DNA of 64,000 bases from contig NZ_CP086136.1 in the NCBI RefSeq assembly GCF_017565645.3, forward strand, positions 930,001 to 994,000, written 5' to 3'. Each line of letters starts with the position of its first letter. The first letter of the stretch is position 1. The DNA is from Bradyrhizobium barranii subsp. barranii. GTDB taxonomy: Bacteria; Pseudomonadota; Alphaproteobacteria; Rhizobiales; Xanthobacteraceae. A model generated the notes under the pieces. The model worked only from the letters and a program-made list of their open reading frames with translations, was not told the origin of the DNA and searched no databases. A program made the translations under genes and the position numbers. Shown here one piece after another: positions 36,166-45,986 of this stretch.

Positions 36166-37461
36166 TCAGACCTTTTGCGAGATGCGCAGCGCCTGCGCAA
36201 GATCGTCGATGATGTCGCTTGCCGTCTCGATGCCGACCGACAGCCGCACCAGCTCTTCGCCGATGCCGGCGGCCTTGAGCTGTTCGGCATCCATCTGCTG
36301 ATGCGTGGTCGAGGCGGGGTGGATCACCAGCGTCTTGGCGTCGCCGACATTGGCGAGATGGCTGATCATCCGCAGCGATTCGATGAACTTTCGGCCGGCG
36401 GGCCGTCCGCCCTTGATGCCGAACGAGACGATCGAGCCGGCGCCGCGCGGCAGCAGCGTTTTTGCGAGCTGATAGTCGGTGTGGTCCTCCAATGAGGGAT
36501 GCAGGACCCAATCGACGGCCTTGTTCGACTTCAGCGCCTCCAGAACCAGATGTGTGTTCTGGATGTGCCGGTCCATGCGCACGCCGAGCGTCTCGACGCC
36601 CTGCAAGAGCTGGAACGCGTTGGTCGGGGACAGGCAGGCGCCGAAATCGCGCAGGCCCTCGGTGCGCGCGCGCATGATGAAGGCGGCCGTGCCGAACTGT
36701 TCGTCGAAGACGATGCCGTGATAACCGCCATAGGGCTCGGTCAGCACACCGAATTTCCCGGAGCCGCGCCAGTCGAACCGGCCGCCGTCGACGATGGCGC
36801 CACCGATCGCGATGCCGTGGCCGCCGATCCATTTGGTCGCCGAGTGCATGACGATGTCGGCGCCGAGCTCGATGGGGCGGCTGAGATAGGGCGTGGCAAA
36901 GGTGTTGTCGATCAGCAGCGGAATCTTTGCCTCATGCGCGATTCCCGCGACCTTCGGGATATCGAGCACTTCGAGCCCGGGATTGCCGATGGTCTCGCCG
37001 ATCACGAGTCTCGTGTTCGGCTTGATCGCCGCGCGAAACGCGTCGAGGTCGCGCGGCTTGACGAAGGTCGTGGTGATGCCGAAGCGCGGCAGCGTGTGCG
37101 CCAGCAAATTGATGGTGCCGCCATAGAGCGAGCTCGACGCCACGATATGGTCGCCGGCATTCAAGAGCGTCGCGATGGCCAGATGCAGCGCGGCCATGCC
37201 GCTCGCGGTGCAGATCGCGCCGACGCCGCCTTCAAGCGCCGCGAGCCGCTCTTCCAGCACGCCGGTGGTGGGATTGGAGATGCGCGTATAGATGTGGCCG
37301 GCGCGCTCCAGATTGAACAGCGCGGCAGCGTGGTCGGAATCCTGGAACACGTAGGACGTGGTCTGGTAGATCGGCACCGCGCGGGCGCCGGTCGCGGGAT
37401 CCGGATGCTGGCCCGCATGCAGGCTTAGGGTCTCGAAGGCAGGCGGTTTCGGCGCGGGCAT
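36166..37461 (-). CDS. O-acetylhomoserine sulfhydrylase family (MetY-like)
   Basis: A 431-aa PLP enzyme of the Cys/Met metabolism family. It has the N-terminal ETLSLHAGQHPDPATGARAVP, YTRISNPTTGVLEERLAALE, GMAALHLAI, DNTFATPYLSRP and the PLP Lys in MHSATKWIGGHG. The length, above 400 residues, and the insert fit O-acetyl-L-homoserine (thiol) lyase, which makes homocysteine or methionine from sulfide or methanethiol. Its closeness to an SsuA-type protein suggests sulfur assimilation as a common theme. Confidence 0.9.
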   Translation of the reverse strand: MPAPKPPAFETLSLHAGQHPDPATGARAVPIYQTTSYVFQDSDHAAALFNLERAGHIYTRISNPTTGVLEERLAALEGGVGAICTASGMAALHLAIATLLNAGDHIVASSSLYGGTINLLAHTLPRFGITTTFVKPRDLDAFRAAIKPNTRLVIGETIGNPGLEVLDIPKVAGIAHEAKIPLLIDNTFATPYLSRPIELGADIVMHSATKWIGGHGIAIGGAIVDGGRFDWRGSGKFGVLTEPYGGYHGIVFDEQFGTAAFIMRARTEGLRDFGACLSPTNAFQLLQGVETLGVRMDRHIQNTHLVLEALKSNKAVDWVLHPSLEDHTDYQLAKTLLPRGAGSIVSFGIKGGRPAGRKFIESLRMISHLANVGDAKTLVIHPASTTHQQMDAEQLKAAGIGEELVRLSVGIETASDIIDDLAQALRISQKV

Positions 37462-37599
37462 GCGTGGCCTCGTTGGTCGGTCGGCGGAGGCGGCTGTTGT
37501 GCCATAAAATGGCGGGGAACGTCAGCCCATTGACAGCGCCGGGCGGCGGCTCGCAGCGCGCAGTGTGATGCGAGCCGTGGCCGCAGCGTCAGTGCGCTC

Positions 37600-37757
37600 C
37601 CTCGCCCCGTTCTTACGGGGAGAGGTTGGGGCGAGGGGCCTCTCTCCGCACGAGAGGTCGCCGCGGGACCTGTACCCCCTCACCCGGATCGCACCGGACG
37701 ATGCTTCGCATCGCCGGGGGCGATCCGACCTCTCCCCGCAAGCGGGGAGAGGTGAAG
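37600..37757. repeat. Palindromic intergenic repeat
   Basis: CCTCGCCCCGTTCTTACGGG with a facing GGGGCGAGGG, and further on CCTCTCCCCGCAAGCGGGGA, GATGCTTCGCATC and the paired GGTCGCCG segments make a chain of hairpins in the 310-base gap between metY and the IclR gene. It belongs to the same broad class as the repeats at 24.8 and 32.8 kb but is a different unit. No gene is seen. Confidence 0.75.
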
Positions 37758-37771
37758 CGGCACCGTCCGCG

Positions 37772-38581
37772 CTAGCTAACGTTCCCGCCGATCGCCCGCT
37801 CGATGATCCGCGCCTCCCGCAGCAAAATCTCCGCAACCTCCTGCTCGCGTCGCGGGCCGAGCCTCGTCCGAACGGCGGAGACGGTGATCGCTGCGGCAGG
37901 CTGTCCGTCCGGGGTCTTGATCCAGGTGGAGATCGATTTCGTGCCCTGCACGAGGCCGATCTCCCTCATGCCGTACCCCAGCCGTCTCGCGGCGGTGACC
38001 TGGCCGAGCACCGACGCGACGTCGGTCCGGTAGGCCTCGAATCGCTTCTCGTTGGCCGCGACGATTTTTCGCGCGTCCTGAGCCGGCATCGCGGCGAGGA
38101 TGGCGACGCCTGCGCTGCTGACGCCGAGCGGCCGCCGCGCGCCGACCTCGATCGACAGCACCTGGATCGGATAGATTCCGATCCTGCGATCGACGCACAG
38201 CGTGTCGTTGCCGGTCCGCACCGTCAGAAACAGCGTGTCGCCGATCTCGGTGGAGGCACGCCGCAGCGACGGATTTGCCGCGACCAGCAGCCGCGACGGC
38301 CGCGGGCGCGCAAGTGCGAGCTCCGGCACCTGGTTGCCGATCGCGTAGCGGCCGGTTCGCCCGTAACGTTCGACGATGCCTTCCTCGATCAGCACGTGGA
38401 CGATGCGATGCACGGTCGGGCGGGTGAGGCCGGTCGCGCGCACGACCTCGGCCAGCGGTACGCCGTCTTCGCGCCCTGCGGCAAGAATACGCAGCACCGC
38501 GAGCGCGCGTCGGATCGCCTGCGCGCCCTGTCGCGGCTCCGCCGTTCCGCGGGCGGATCTTGCGGAGTTTGCTCTGTCCAT
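37772..38581 (-). CDS. IclR-family regulator
   Basis: A 269-aa regulator. The N-terminal winged helix (about residues 20-75, IRRALAVLRILAAGREDG, GLTRPTVHRIVHVL) is followed by the IclR effector domain (about 95-260, DTLFLTVRTGNDTLCVDRRIG). It is divergent from a catabolic operon starting at 38710. The start codon lies inside a 17-bp palindrome that is the likely operator. The ligand is probably an intermediate or substrate of that operon. Confidence 0.92.
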   Translation of the reverse strand: MDRANSARSARGTAEPRQGAQAIRRALAVLRILAAGREDGVPLAEVVRATGLTRPTVHRIVHVLIEEGIVERYGRTGRYAIGNQVPELALARPRPSRLLVAANPSLRRASTEIGDTLFLTVRTGNDTLCVDRRIGIYPIQVLSIEVGARRPLGVSSAGVAILAAMPAQDARKIVAANEKRFEAYRTDVASVLGQVTAARRLGYGMREIGLVQGTKSISTWIKTPDGQPAAAITVSAVRTRLGPRREQEVAEILLREARIIERAIGGNVS

Positions 38582-38591
38582 AATATGGACA
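38575..38591. promoter_or_regulatory. 17-bp palindrome at the iclR start
   Basis: TGTCCATA-A-TATGGACA is a perfect 8-1-8 inverted repeat covering the ATG of the IclR-family gene. IclR proteins often bind such short palindromes in divergent regions. Here binding would repress its own gene and could control the tctC operon 119 bases away. Confidence 0.7.
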
Positions 38592-38709
38592 AGAACGCCA
38601 CAATTCTCTCGACAGGTAAAGCGCTCATCTGGAGATTGCGCGGCGATCGAGCGCCATGCGCAACGTCAGGGCATTCGATGCGAATTGGAAGCGCCGCCGG
38701 GAGGTTAAC

Positions 38710-39675
38710 ATGAGATTAATCTGGATTGCCATAGCTGCTGCCACTGCGATGCTGGCGGGACCCGCATCGGGCCAGCAATGGCCGGCGCGCAGCGTCAAGC
38801 TGATCGTGCCCTATCCGGCCGGCGGCAACGTCGACAGCGCGGCGCGCATCGTCGCCGACAAGCTCCAGGAAAAGCTCGGCCAGCCCTTCATCATCGAGAA
38901 CAAGGCCGGCGCCGGCGGCATGATCGCGGGCGAAGCCTTCGCGAAATCGGCGCCCGACGGTTACACGCTGTTCGTCGGCGCCAACGGCCCGGTGCTGTTC
39001 GCGACCGAGATCAACAAGCGTGAAGCCTATAACTGGAAGAAGGATTTTCTTCCGATCTCGACGATCTCGATGACGCCGCTGGTGCTCGAAGTGCACCCGT
39101 CCGTGCAGGCCACGACGTTCAAGGAATTCATCGAGCTCGCCAAGCGCGAGCCCGGCAAGCTGACGATGGCCTCGCCCGGCCCCGGTACCACCAACCATCT
39201 GCTCAGCGAGCTCATGCAGTCGAGCCTCGACCTGCAATGGGTTACCGCGCATTACCGCGGCAACGCGCCGGCGATCAACGATCTCCTGGGTGGCCAGGTG
39301 CAGTTCGCATTCGACCAGCTCACGGTCAGCCTCCAGCACATCAAGGCCGGCCTGTTCCGCGCGCTCGCCGTCACCAGCCCGCATCGCCTGAAGTCACTGC
39401 CTGACGTGCCGACCTTCGCCGAGCTCGGCTACAAGGACTTCGACGGCCAGACCTTTACGGGCCTGTTCGCGCCTGCCGGCACGCCGGCGCCGATCGTCGA
39501 CAAACTTCACGAGACGCTGGTTGCGATCCTGAAAGATCCCGGTGTGATCGACAAGTTCGAAAAGCTTGGCGGCGAATCCACCCCGATGACGCCGGACGAG
39601 TTCAAGGCCTATCTCGCGCGCGAGGACGCCAAGTGGATTCCGGTCGTGCGTAAGGCCAACATCAAGGCTGACTGA
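38710..39675 (+). CDS. Tripartite tricarboxylate transporter-type binding protein (TctC/Bug)
   Basis: A 321-aa periplasmic binding protein with signal peptide MRLIWIAIAAATAMLAGPASG. The Bug-family marks are VKLIVPYPAGGNVDSAARIV, FIIENKAGAGGMIAGE and PDGYTLFVG. GGGAGG precedes the ATG. It captures a carboxylate or aromatic acid for uptake. TctA and TctB are not nearby, which is common for this large family. It is the first gene of the IclR-linked operon, with three bases to the next gene. Confidence 0.92.
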   Translation: MRLIWIAIAAATAMLAGPASGQQWPARSVKLIVPYPAGGNVDSAARIVADKLQEKLGQPFIIENKAGAGGMIAGEAFAKSAPDGYTLFVGANGPVLFATEINKREAYNWKKDFLPISTISMTPLVLEVHPSVQATTFKEFIELAKREPGKLTMASPGPGTTNHLLSELMQSSLDLQWVTAHYRGNAPAINDLLGGQVQFAFDQLTVSLQHIKAGLFRALAVTSPHRLKSLPDVPTFAELGYKDFDGQTFTGLFAPAGTPAPIVDKLHETLVAILKDPGVIDKFEKLGGESTPMTPDEFKAYLAREDAKWIPVVRKANIKAD

Positions 39676-39678
39676 GCG

Positions 39679-40296
39679 ATGCGGATCGACCCCACCGAGC
39701 TCGGCGCGGAGCGCATCTACCGGCTGATGACCGGCGTCGTGGTGCCGCGCCCGATCGCCTGGGTCACGAGCCTGTCGCGCTCCGGCGCGCTCAACCTCGC
39801 CCCCTTCAGCGCCTTCACCTTCGTCTCGCAGAAGCCGCCGATGCTCGCCATCAGCGTCGGCCGCAAGGGCGCCGACTACAAGGACACCGCGCACAACATC
39901 CTCGACACCGAGGAATATGTGATCCACATCGCCGATACCCCGCTGATGTCCGCAGTGCACGACAGCTCGGTCGAGCATCCGCCTGAAATCAGCGAGGTCG
40001 AGCATCTCGGGCTGGAGACGCTGCCGTGCGAGCGGATCAAGGTGCCGCGGCTTGCGGCGGCACCCGTCGCGATGGAGTGCCGCTTCCGGCAGTGCCTCGA
40101 ATTCGGCGAGGCCCGCAGCCGGCTCATCGTCGGCGAGGTCGTGATGTTCCACATCCGCGACGGCCTCGTGAACGACGGCAAGGTCGAAACCGCGGCGCTC
40201 GACCCGATCGCGCGCATCGGCGGGCCGCGCTACGCCCGTCTCGGCGAGATCGTGACGCTGAACACCGTCTTCCAGACGCCCAAATCCAAAGACTGA
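39679..40296 (+). CDS. Flavin reductase-like FMN-binding protein
   Basis: A 205-aa protein of the flavin-reductase split-barrel family: IYRLMTGVVVPRPIAWVTSL, LAPFSAFTFVSQKPPMLAISVG and HDSSVEHPPEIS. It may bind FMN and serve as reductase for an oxygenase. The partner oxygenase is not in this operon. It lies three bases after the tctC-type gene. Confidence 0.87.
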   Translation: MRIDPTELGAERIYRLMTGVVVPRPIAWVTSLSRSGALNLAPFSAFTFVSQKPPMLAISVGRKGADYKDTAHNILDTEEYVIHIADTPLMSAVHDSSVEHPPEISEVEHLGLETLPCERIKVPRLAAAPVAMECRFRQCLEFGEARSRLIVGEVVMFHIRDGLVNDGKVETAALDPIARIGGPRYARLGEIVTLNTVFQTPKSKD

Positions 40297-40351
40297 GCGC
40301 GCGGCCCATCGCGCGGGCCCTCGTGCCTGAAGACCATTGGAGAACACGACA

Positions 40352-41212
40352 ATGCGACTCGTAAGCTATCTCTTGGACGGAGAGCCGCGCTATGGCGCGG
40401 CGGTTGATGGCGGTGTCGTCGATCTGACCAGGCGGATCGGACGCGACTTCTCCGACGTGAAAGCGCTGATCGCGGCCAACGCGCTTGCGGACGCGCAGGA
40501 AGCGGTGGCTGGACAAAAGCCCGACCACGCGCTGGAAAGCCTCGTCCTGCTTCCTCCAGTGCTGGCGCCGGAAAAGCTCTGGTGCATCGGCGTCAACTAC
40601 GCCGAACGCAATGCCGAGTATAAAGACAGCTCGGACCTGCCCAAATATCCCAGCCTGTTCGTGCGCAGCATGTCGTCGATGACCGGCTCCGGCCAGCCGC
40701 TGGAGAAGCCCAGGGTCTCGGATCAGCTCGACTATGAAGGCGAGCTCGTCATCGTGATCGGGCAGGGCGGCCGTCACATCCCGCGCGAACAGGCCTTCGC
40801 TCACATCTTCGGCATGACCCTGTGCAACGAGGGCACGATCCGCGACTGGCTGCGCCACGGCAAGTTCAACGTCACCCAGGGCAAGAATTTCGATCGCTCC
40901 GGCAGCATCGGGCCGTGGATCGTCACGTCTGACGAGCTCGATCCGCGCGGGCCTCATGACATCATCACGCGCGTCAACGGCGAGGTGCGGCAGCAGGACA
41001 CGACCGAGCGGCTGATGTTCCCGTTCGATTTCCTGATCTCCTATCTCTCGACCTTTGCCACCCTGAAGCCCGGCGACATGATCGTAACGGGCACGCCGAC
41101 GGGCGCGGGCGCGCGTTTCGATCCGCCGCGCTGGCTTAGGGTGGGCGACGTCGTCGAGGTCGAGTCGAGTCATATCGGCGTTCTGCGCAACACCGTCGCC
41201 GCGGAGCAGTAA
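40352..41212 (+). CDS. Fumarylacetoacetate hydrolase-family protein
   Basis: A 286-aa FAH-fold enzyme. The lid region is short, and the metal site is shown by CIGVNYAERNAEYKD, DYEGELVIVIGQGGRHIP and the closing IVTGTPTGAGARFDPPRWL. Members hydrolyse or decarboxylate acyl-pyruvates such as those from meta-cleavage of catechols. With the following HpaH-like hydratase it suggests a homoprotocatechuate-type lower pathway. The exact substrate is not determined. Confidence 0.9.
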   Translation: MRLVSYLLDGEPRYGAAVDGGVVDLTRRIGRDFSDVKALIAANALADAQEAVAGQKPDHALESLVLLPPVLAPEKLWCIGVNYAERNAEYKDSSDLPKYPSLFVRSMSSMTGSGQPLEKPRVSDQLDYEGELVIVIGQGGRHIPREQAFAHIFGMTLCNEGTIRDWLRHGKFNVTQGKNFDRSGSIGPWIVTSDELDPRGPHDIITRVNGEVRQQDTTERLMFPFDFLISYLSTFATLKPGDMIVTGTPTGAGARFDPPRWLRVGDVVEVESSHIGVLRNTVAAEQ

Positions 41213-41215
41213 GCC

Positions 41216-42013
41216 ATGCTCGATACCGCCACGATCGAACGCCTCGCCGCGCGCCTGGATGAGGCCGAGCGCAGCAAGACCCTGATCCCGATGTTCTCGA
41301 AGGAATATCCCGACTTCGCCATCGAGGATGCCTACGCCATCCAGCGTGCCTGGACGAAACTTCAGCTCGGCCGCGGCCGCGTCATCAAGGGACACAAGAT
41401 CGGCCTGACCTCGAAGGCGATGCAGAACGCGGTCGGCATCTCCGAGCCCGACTACGGCGTGCTGTTCGCCGACATGTTCTATGCCGACGCCACGCCGATT
41501 CCGTTCGACCGCTTTCACGCGCCGCGTATCGAGGTCGAGCTCGCCTTCGTGCTGAAGGCGCCGTTGCGCGGGCCTGACTGCACCATCTTCGACGTGCTCA
41601 ACGCCACCGACTACGTCACGCCTGCGCTCGAAATCCTGGAGACGCGTATGCATCGCGTCGACCCTGAAACGGGCAAGACGCGGAAGGTGATGGACACGAT
41701 CTCGGACAACGCGGCGAACGCCGCGCTGGTGCTCGGCGGCCGGCCGTTCCGCCCGATGGATTTGCGCTGGATCGGCGCGCTGCTGTTCCGCAACGGTGAG
41801 GTCGAGGAGACCGGGCTTGCTGCCGGCGTGCTCAACCATCCCGCCAACGGCATCGCCTGGCTCGCCAACCGCCTCGCGCCGCATGACGAACATCTCGCGG
41901 CCGGCGAGGTGGTGCTGGCGGGATCGTTCACCCGTCCGGTCGACATCCGCCGCGGCGACACGTTCCATGCCGACTATGGCGCGTTCGGCTCGGTGTCGTG
42001 CCAGTTCGTCTGA
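41216..42013 (+). CDS. 2-oxo-hept-4-ene-1,7-dioate hydratase-like enzyme
   Basis: A 265-aa hydratase of the HpaH/MhpD group. It shows [49 protein letters not shown] and [13 protein letters not shown]. HpaH adds water to 2-oxohept-4-ene-1,7-dioate in 4-hydroxyphenylacetate degradation, using Mg2+. It is three bases after the FAH gene. Whether the substrate carries the extra carboxylate cannot be told from sequence alone. Confidence 0.88.
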   Translation: MLDTATIERLAARLDEAERSKTLIPMFSKEYPDFAIEDAYAIQRAWTKLQLGRGRVIKGHKIGLTSKAMQNAVGISEPDYGVLFADMFYADATPIPFDRFHAPRIEVELAFVLKAPLRGPDCTIFDVLNATDYVTPALEILETRMHRVDPETGKTRKVMDTISDNAANAALVLGGRPFRPMDLRWIGALLFRNGEVEETGLAAGVLNHPANGIAWLANRLAPHDEHLAAGEVVLAGSFTRPVDIRRGDTFHADYGAFGSVSCQFV

Positions 42014-42038
42014 ATCAACACATAAGAGAGAGCGCATC

Positions 42039-42431
42039 ATGACGAGTCAAACGCGGCGCAAGAGTATCCACATCGGCGGCTTCAAGCACGCCAACCCGAT
42101 TCCCAACGCCTGCCGCATCGGCAATCTCGTGATGTCCGGTGTCATCCTCGGCCGTGATGCGGCCGGCGTGATGCCTGCGAGCCTGGACGCGCAATGCGCC
42201 AACATGTTCGCGCATATGAAGGCGACGGTGGAGGCCGCGGGCGGCACCACGGACGACATCATCAAGATGACGGTGTGGCTGAAGGACCGCACGCAGCGCG
42301 GCCCGGTCAATGTCGAGTGGCTGAAAATGTTTCCGGACGAGCATTCGCGCCCGGCGCGCCACGCGCTGCCGATGGACAACATGGACGGCGGCGCGCTGGT
42401 GCAGTGCGACTTCACTGCCGTGATCGACTGA
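42039..42431 (+). CDS. RidA/YjgF-family protein
   Basis: A 130-aa member of the RidA family with NLVMSGVILGRDAAG, MKATVEAAGGTTDDIIKMTVWLKD and the end GALVQCDFTAVI. The Arg that binds the carboxylate in true RidA is not clearly in place, as in many operon-specific members that act on keto-enol or imine intermediates of ring degradation. Its setting between the hydratase and the amidohydrolase fits that idea. Confidence 0.9.
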   Translation: MTSQTRRKSIHIGGFKHANPIPNACRIGNLVMSGVILGRDAAGVMPASLDAQCANMFAHMKATVEAAGGTTDDIIKMTVWLKDRTQRGPVNVEWLKMFPDEHSRPARHALPMDNMDGGALVQCDFTAVID

Positions 42432-42444
42432 GGGAGCTTTGCGC

Positions 42445-43320
42445 ATGCCGACTTATCTGCCGTTCGATCCGAATCCCCGTCGCCCGGTCAAGACGCCGCC
42501 GCCGAAGACTGTCGACAGCCAGTTTCACGTGCTCGGACCCATCGACAAATATCCGGAGCGCCCCGGCGCGGCCTATCGGATGCCGAGCGCGACCTGGGAA
42601 GCGGCGCTCCGCGTGCACAAGACGCTCGGCATCGAGCGCGGCATCATCGTGCAGACCACGACCTATGGTGCGGATCATTCCGTCGTACTCGACGGCCTCG
42701 CCGCGATGGGCCCGAATTATCGCGGCTGCGCCAACGCACTGGTGTTCGCGGAGGCGAACGACGCTTATCTCGCCAAGCTGCATGACGCGGGCGTGCGCGG
42801 CGCGCGCTTCAGTTTCCGCCAGGAGCTTGGCGCCGTGCTGTCGGATGCCGATTTCGCCCGCGCCATCGCGCGCATCCGCGAGCTCGGCTGGTACGTCAAG
42901 ATCCAGCCGGAGAAGGACGGCATCGTCTCCAGCGTCGCCAAGTACGAGAATCTCGACGTCCCCGTGCTGATCGATCACATGGCGCGGCCCATGCCCTCGA
43001 ATGGCAAGGATGATCCGAACCTGCGCAAGATGCTGGAGCTGCTCGAGAAGGGCAATTTCTGGGTCATGCTGTCGCTCGGCGAGAAGACCTCGCAGGCCGG
43101 CCCGCCCTATGACGACGTGATCCCGATCGCGCGCGCCTATATCGAGGCCGCAATCGACCGCTGCGTCTGGGCCAGCGACTGGCCGCATCCCGTCTCCGTC
43201 AAGCAGCCGCCCAACGACGCCGACCTGCTCGAGCTGATGTACCGCTACGCGCCCGACCAGGCCGAGCTGGAGAAGATCCTGGTGCACAATCCGGCAAAGC
43301 TGTTCGGCTTTCCGGACTAG
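42445..43320 (+). CDS. Amidohydrolase-family (LigI-like) metal-dependent hydrolase
   Basis: A 291-aa TIM-barrel hydrolase of the amidohydrolase 2 group. SQFHVLG is the weak form of the usual HxH start (only one His, with Gln in place of the other), LIDHMARP carries the next His, and ASDWPHP the Asp. This pattern is like 2-pyrone-4,6-dicarboxylate lactonase, which works without a metal. It ends the operon. It probably hydrolyses a lactone or amide of the pathway. Confidence 0.85.
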   Translation: MPTYLPFDPNPRRPVKTPPPKTVDSQFHVLGPIDKYPERPGAAYRMPSATWEAALRVHKTLGIERGIIVQTTTYGADHSVVLDGLAAMGPNYRGCANALVFAEANDAYLAKLHDAGVRGARFSFRQELGAVLSDADFARAIARIRELGWYVKIQPEKDGIVSSVAKYENLDVPVLIDHMARPMPSNGKDDPNLRKMLELLEKGNFWVMLSLGEKTSQAGPPYDDVIPIARAYIEAAIDRCVWASDWPHPVSVKQPPNDADLLELMYRYAPDQAELEKILVHNPAKLFGFPD

Positions 43321-43327
43321 CAAGACC

Positions 43328-43530
43328 CTCATGGTGAGGAGCGCGGTACGCGCGTCTCGAACCATGCAGGCCCGGCTGTCGCCCGAGGCCATCCTTCGAG
43401 ACGCCCGCCTTTGGCGGGCTCCTCAGGATGAGGTCTCGTATCGTGGCAAAGTCTTAGACCCTCATGCTGAGGAGCCGCTAACGGCGGACGTCTCGCACCA
43501 TGAAGGCCGGGCGCTCTCACAGGCTCCAAT
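43328..43530. repeat. Dispersed palindromic repeat, three partial units
   Basis: CCTCATGGTGAGGAGCGCG-type units occur in direct and inverted form: 43328-43360, 43390-43435 (CCTTCGAGACGCCCGCCTTT, GGCGGGCTCCTCAGGATGAG) and 43458-43510. These are a common intergenic family in Bradyrhizobium-type genomes. They lie between two convergent genes and hold no gene. Confidence 0.8.
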
Positions 43531-43538
43531 TCTGGCGC

Positions 43539-44546
<1,008 letters not shown>

Positions 44547-44672
44547 GTTTGGCGTACCGGGTGGGAGCGCGATGTGCGCTGCGGCCTCACATGTAGTGGC
44601 TCATTATGGAAATGTTAGCGCGCGCTTTTCAGTCGGTCGAGATGTGGCCGGCACCTTTCCCGTTGGCGGCAG

Positions 44673-44891
44673 CTACAGCAAGCCGCGCTTGTGCTGGATG
44701 ATGATGATAACGCGAATGATGCAGTCCGATACTGACTCGCCAGGCCGGCGTGCCTTGTGCAGCATTTGCCACGTCACCTCATCGATCTGTATCTGCCATT
44801 TGCCGCTTGCCAGGCGTTGTCCGGTATCGTCGGACGGGAACTCGGCCGCAATCAGAGCGCGGCACTCGTCGGTGATTTCAATTTCCGGCAT
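44673..44891 (-). CDS. Small hypothetical protein
   Basis: A 72-aa protein starting MPEIEITDECRALIAAEF, with KWQIQIDEVTWQMLHKARRP and a hydrophobic run of Ile near the end. The middle looks like the C-terminal part of small ribbon-helix-helix or antitoxin-like proteins, but no partner toxin gene is adjacent. Base composition is a little lower in GC than around it. Function unknown. Confidence 0.5.
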   Translation of the reverse strand: MPEIEITDECRALIAAEFPSDDTGQRLASGKWQIQIDEVTWQMLHKARRPGESVSDCIIRVIIIIQHKRGLL

Positions 44892-45287
44892 TGTTGGTCG
44901 TTCTCGCGGACGGTGTGCTCGCGTGCAGCCCTCGCCCGATCCGGAGAGATCAGCCAGTTAAATCGCGGTAACAACCGATCCAGCCGAAGCCGATGCCGAT
45001 CGTCCTGACCATGGACGAGGAGCGCGACATCTGGACGCAGTCGCGGCAGGGCGCTGCGGCGCCACCAGTGGATGCCTGCCGAGTATTGAGGGACGCGGCG
45101 CTGACAAGAAGGATCATTCAATGGCTTGGGTCTCGTTCGCGCAGCCGTGACGCTTGAGTCGTCGGGCTCCCGTCGTCGCCGGACATTGCCGATCCTTCAC
45201 AACCTTAATGCGATTTAACGAGGTTTCCGTAAGCGGTGTGGGTAAACCGCGAGTCGCGGGGGCGTCCTCCAGACACGAGATGACGCC
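44892..45287. other. Intergenic stretch without a recognised gene
   Basis: 396 bases. Overlapping short frames on both strands are not gene-like. I see no hairpin, repeat or clear promoter. Confidence 0.4.
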
Positions 45288-45527
45288 GTGAAGTTTGACG
45301 AACAGGAACGCACCGCGCTGACGGACGCTGGGTTTTCCGTCGCCGACAACAGCAAAGCTGCCTACGTCGAAGCCGTCGTGGTGATCGCCGCGTACGACGC
45401 CGAAACCTATTGGCTGACGTTCGCCCTGCCGAATGATGCCCAGATCGTGTGCGTTGTGCCACGCGACCAGATTGCCGACGCGATCGCAACTCGTAACTAC
45501 GCAGCTCGGCGGAACCCACTTCAGTGA
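45288..45527 (+). CDS. Small hypothetical protein, first of a coupled pair
   Basis: A 79-aa protein from GTG 45288 (KFDEQERTALTDAGFSVADN, YVEAVVVIAAYDAETYWLTF), an alternating hydrophobic pattern suggesting a small beta-sheet fold. Its stop overlaps the next start as GTGA, so the two proteins are made together. Not recognised. Confidence 0.6.
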   Translation: MKFDEQERTALTDAGFSVADNSKAAYVEAVVVIAAYDAETYWLTFALPNDAQIVCVVPRDQIADAIATRNYAARRNPLQ

Positions 45528-45973
45528 AGCTGACCTTCCCTCATGCAAGGCTGAAGGCGCTCTGGAACGAGGCCGTCCGGCAATGGCCGGTTTCGGTGCG
45601 AGCCATGAACGGTCGAGATTCACCCGGTTTCTGGCTTGTCGGTGGCCAAGGCATCTATCTCGTGCATAACGGCGCCAGGCCTCGGGGCAGCGTGACTCTG
45701 GCCTACGCAAACGAATGCGACCCGGTCAGGGTGCCGGTCCAAAGTTGGTTGGGTATCAAGCGCGCCATCTTCGGCGATAACGATGGGAGGGAATTCGTCG
45801 ATCTGGTGATGATCGGCACTGCCGTCGATGCCGGCGCCGACCTCGAGGTGACCTTCGAGCCCGACACGATGACGGTGGCTGTCGTCGAAAAAGGGACGGC
45901 GAGCATACGACTGCAATCGCTGCGCATCCGGGACAAAAATGACACCACGTCAGGGCGCAGTTGTCGGGTTTGA
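45524..45973 (+). CDS. Hypothetical protein, second of a coupled pair
   Basis: A 149-aa protein from GTG 45524 (KLTFPHARLKALWNEA, SPGFWLVGGQGIYLVHNGA). The layout resembles small DUF3085-type proteins that I recall from mobile elements, but I am not sure. It has no signal peptide. It is tightly coupled to the 79-aa gene upstream and converges on the SulP gene. Confidence 0.6.
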   Translation: MKLTFPHARLKALWNEAVRQWPVSVRAMNGRDSPGFWLVGGQGIYLVHNGARPRGSVTLAYANECDPVRVPVQSWLGIKRAIFGDNDGREFVDLVMIGTAVDAGADLEVTFEPDTMTVAVVEKGTASIRLQSLRIRDKNDTTSGRSCRV

Positions 45974-45986
45974 GTCTGAATCTCGG

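Noticed and set aside
40124..42040. 638-aa open frame on the minus strand
   Set aside because: It is antisense to the flavin-reductase-like, FAH and hydratase genes, all of which have clear family motifs. High GC and strong codon bias create such long shadows.
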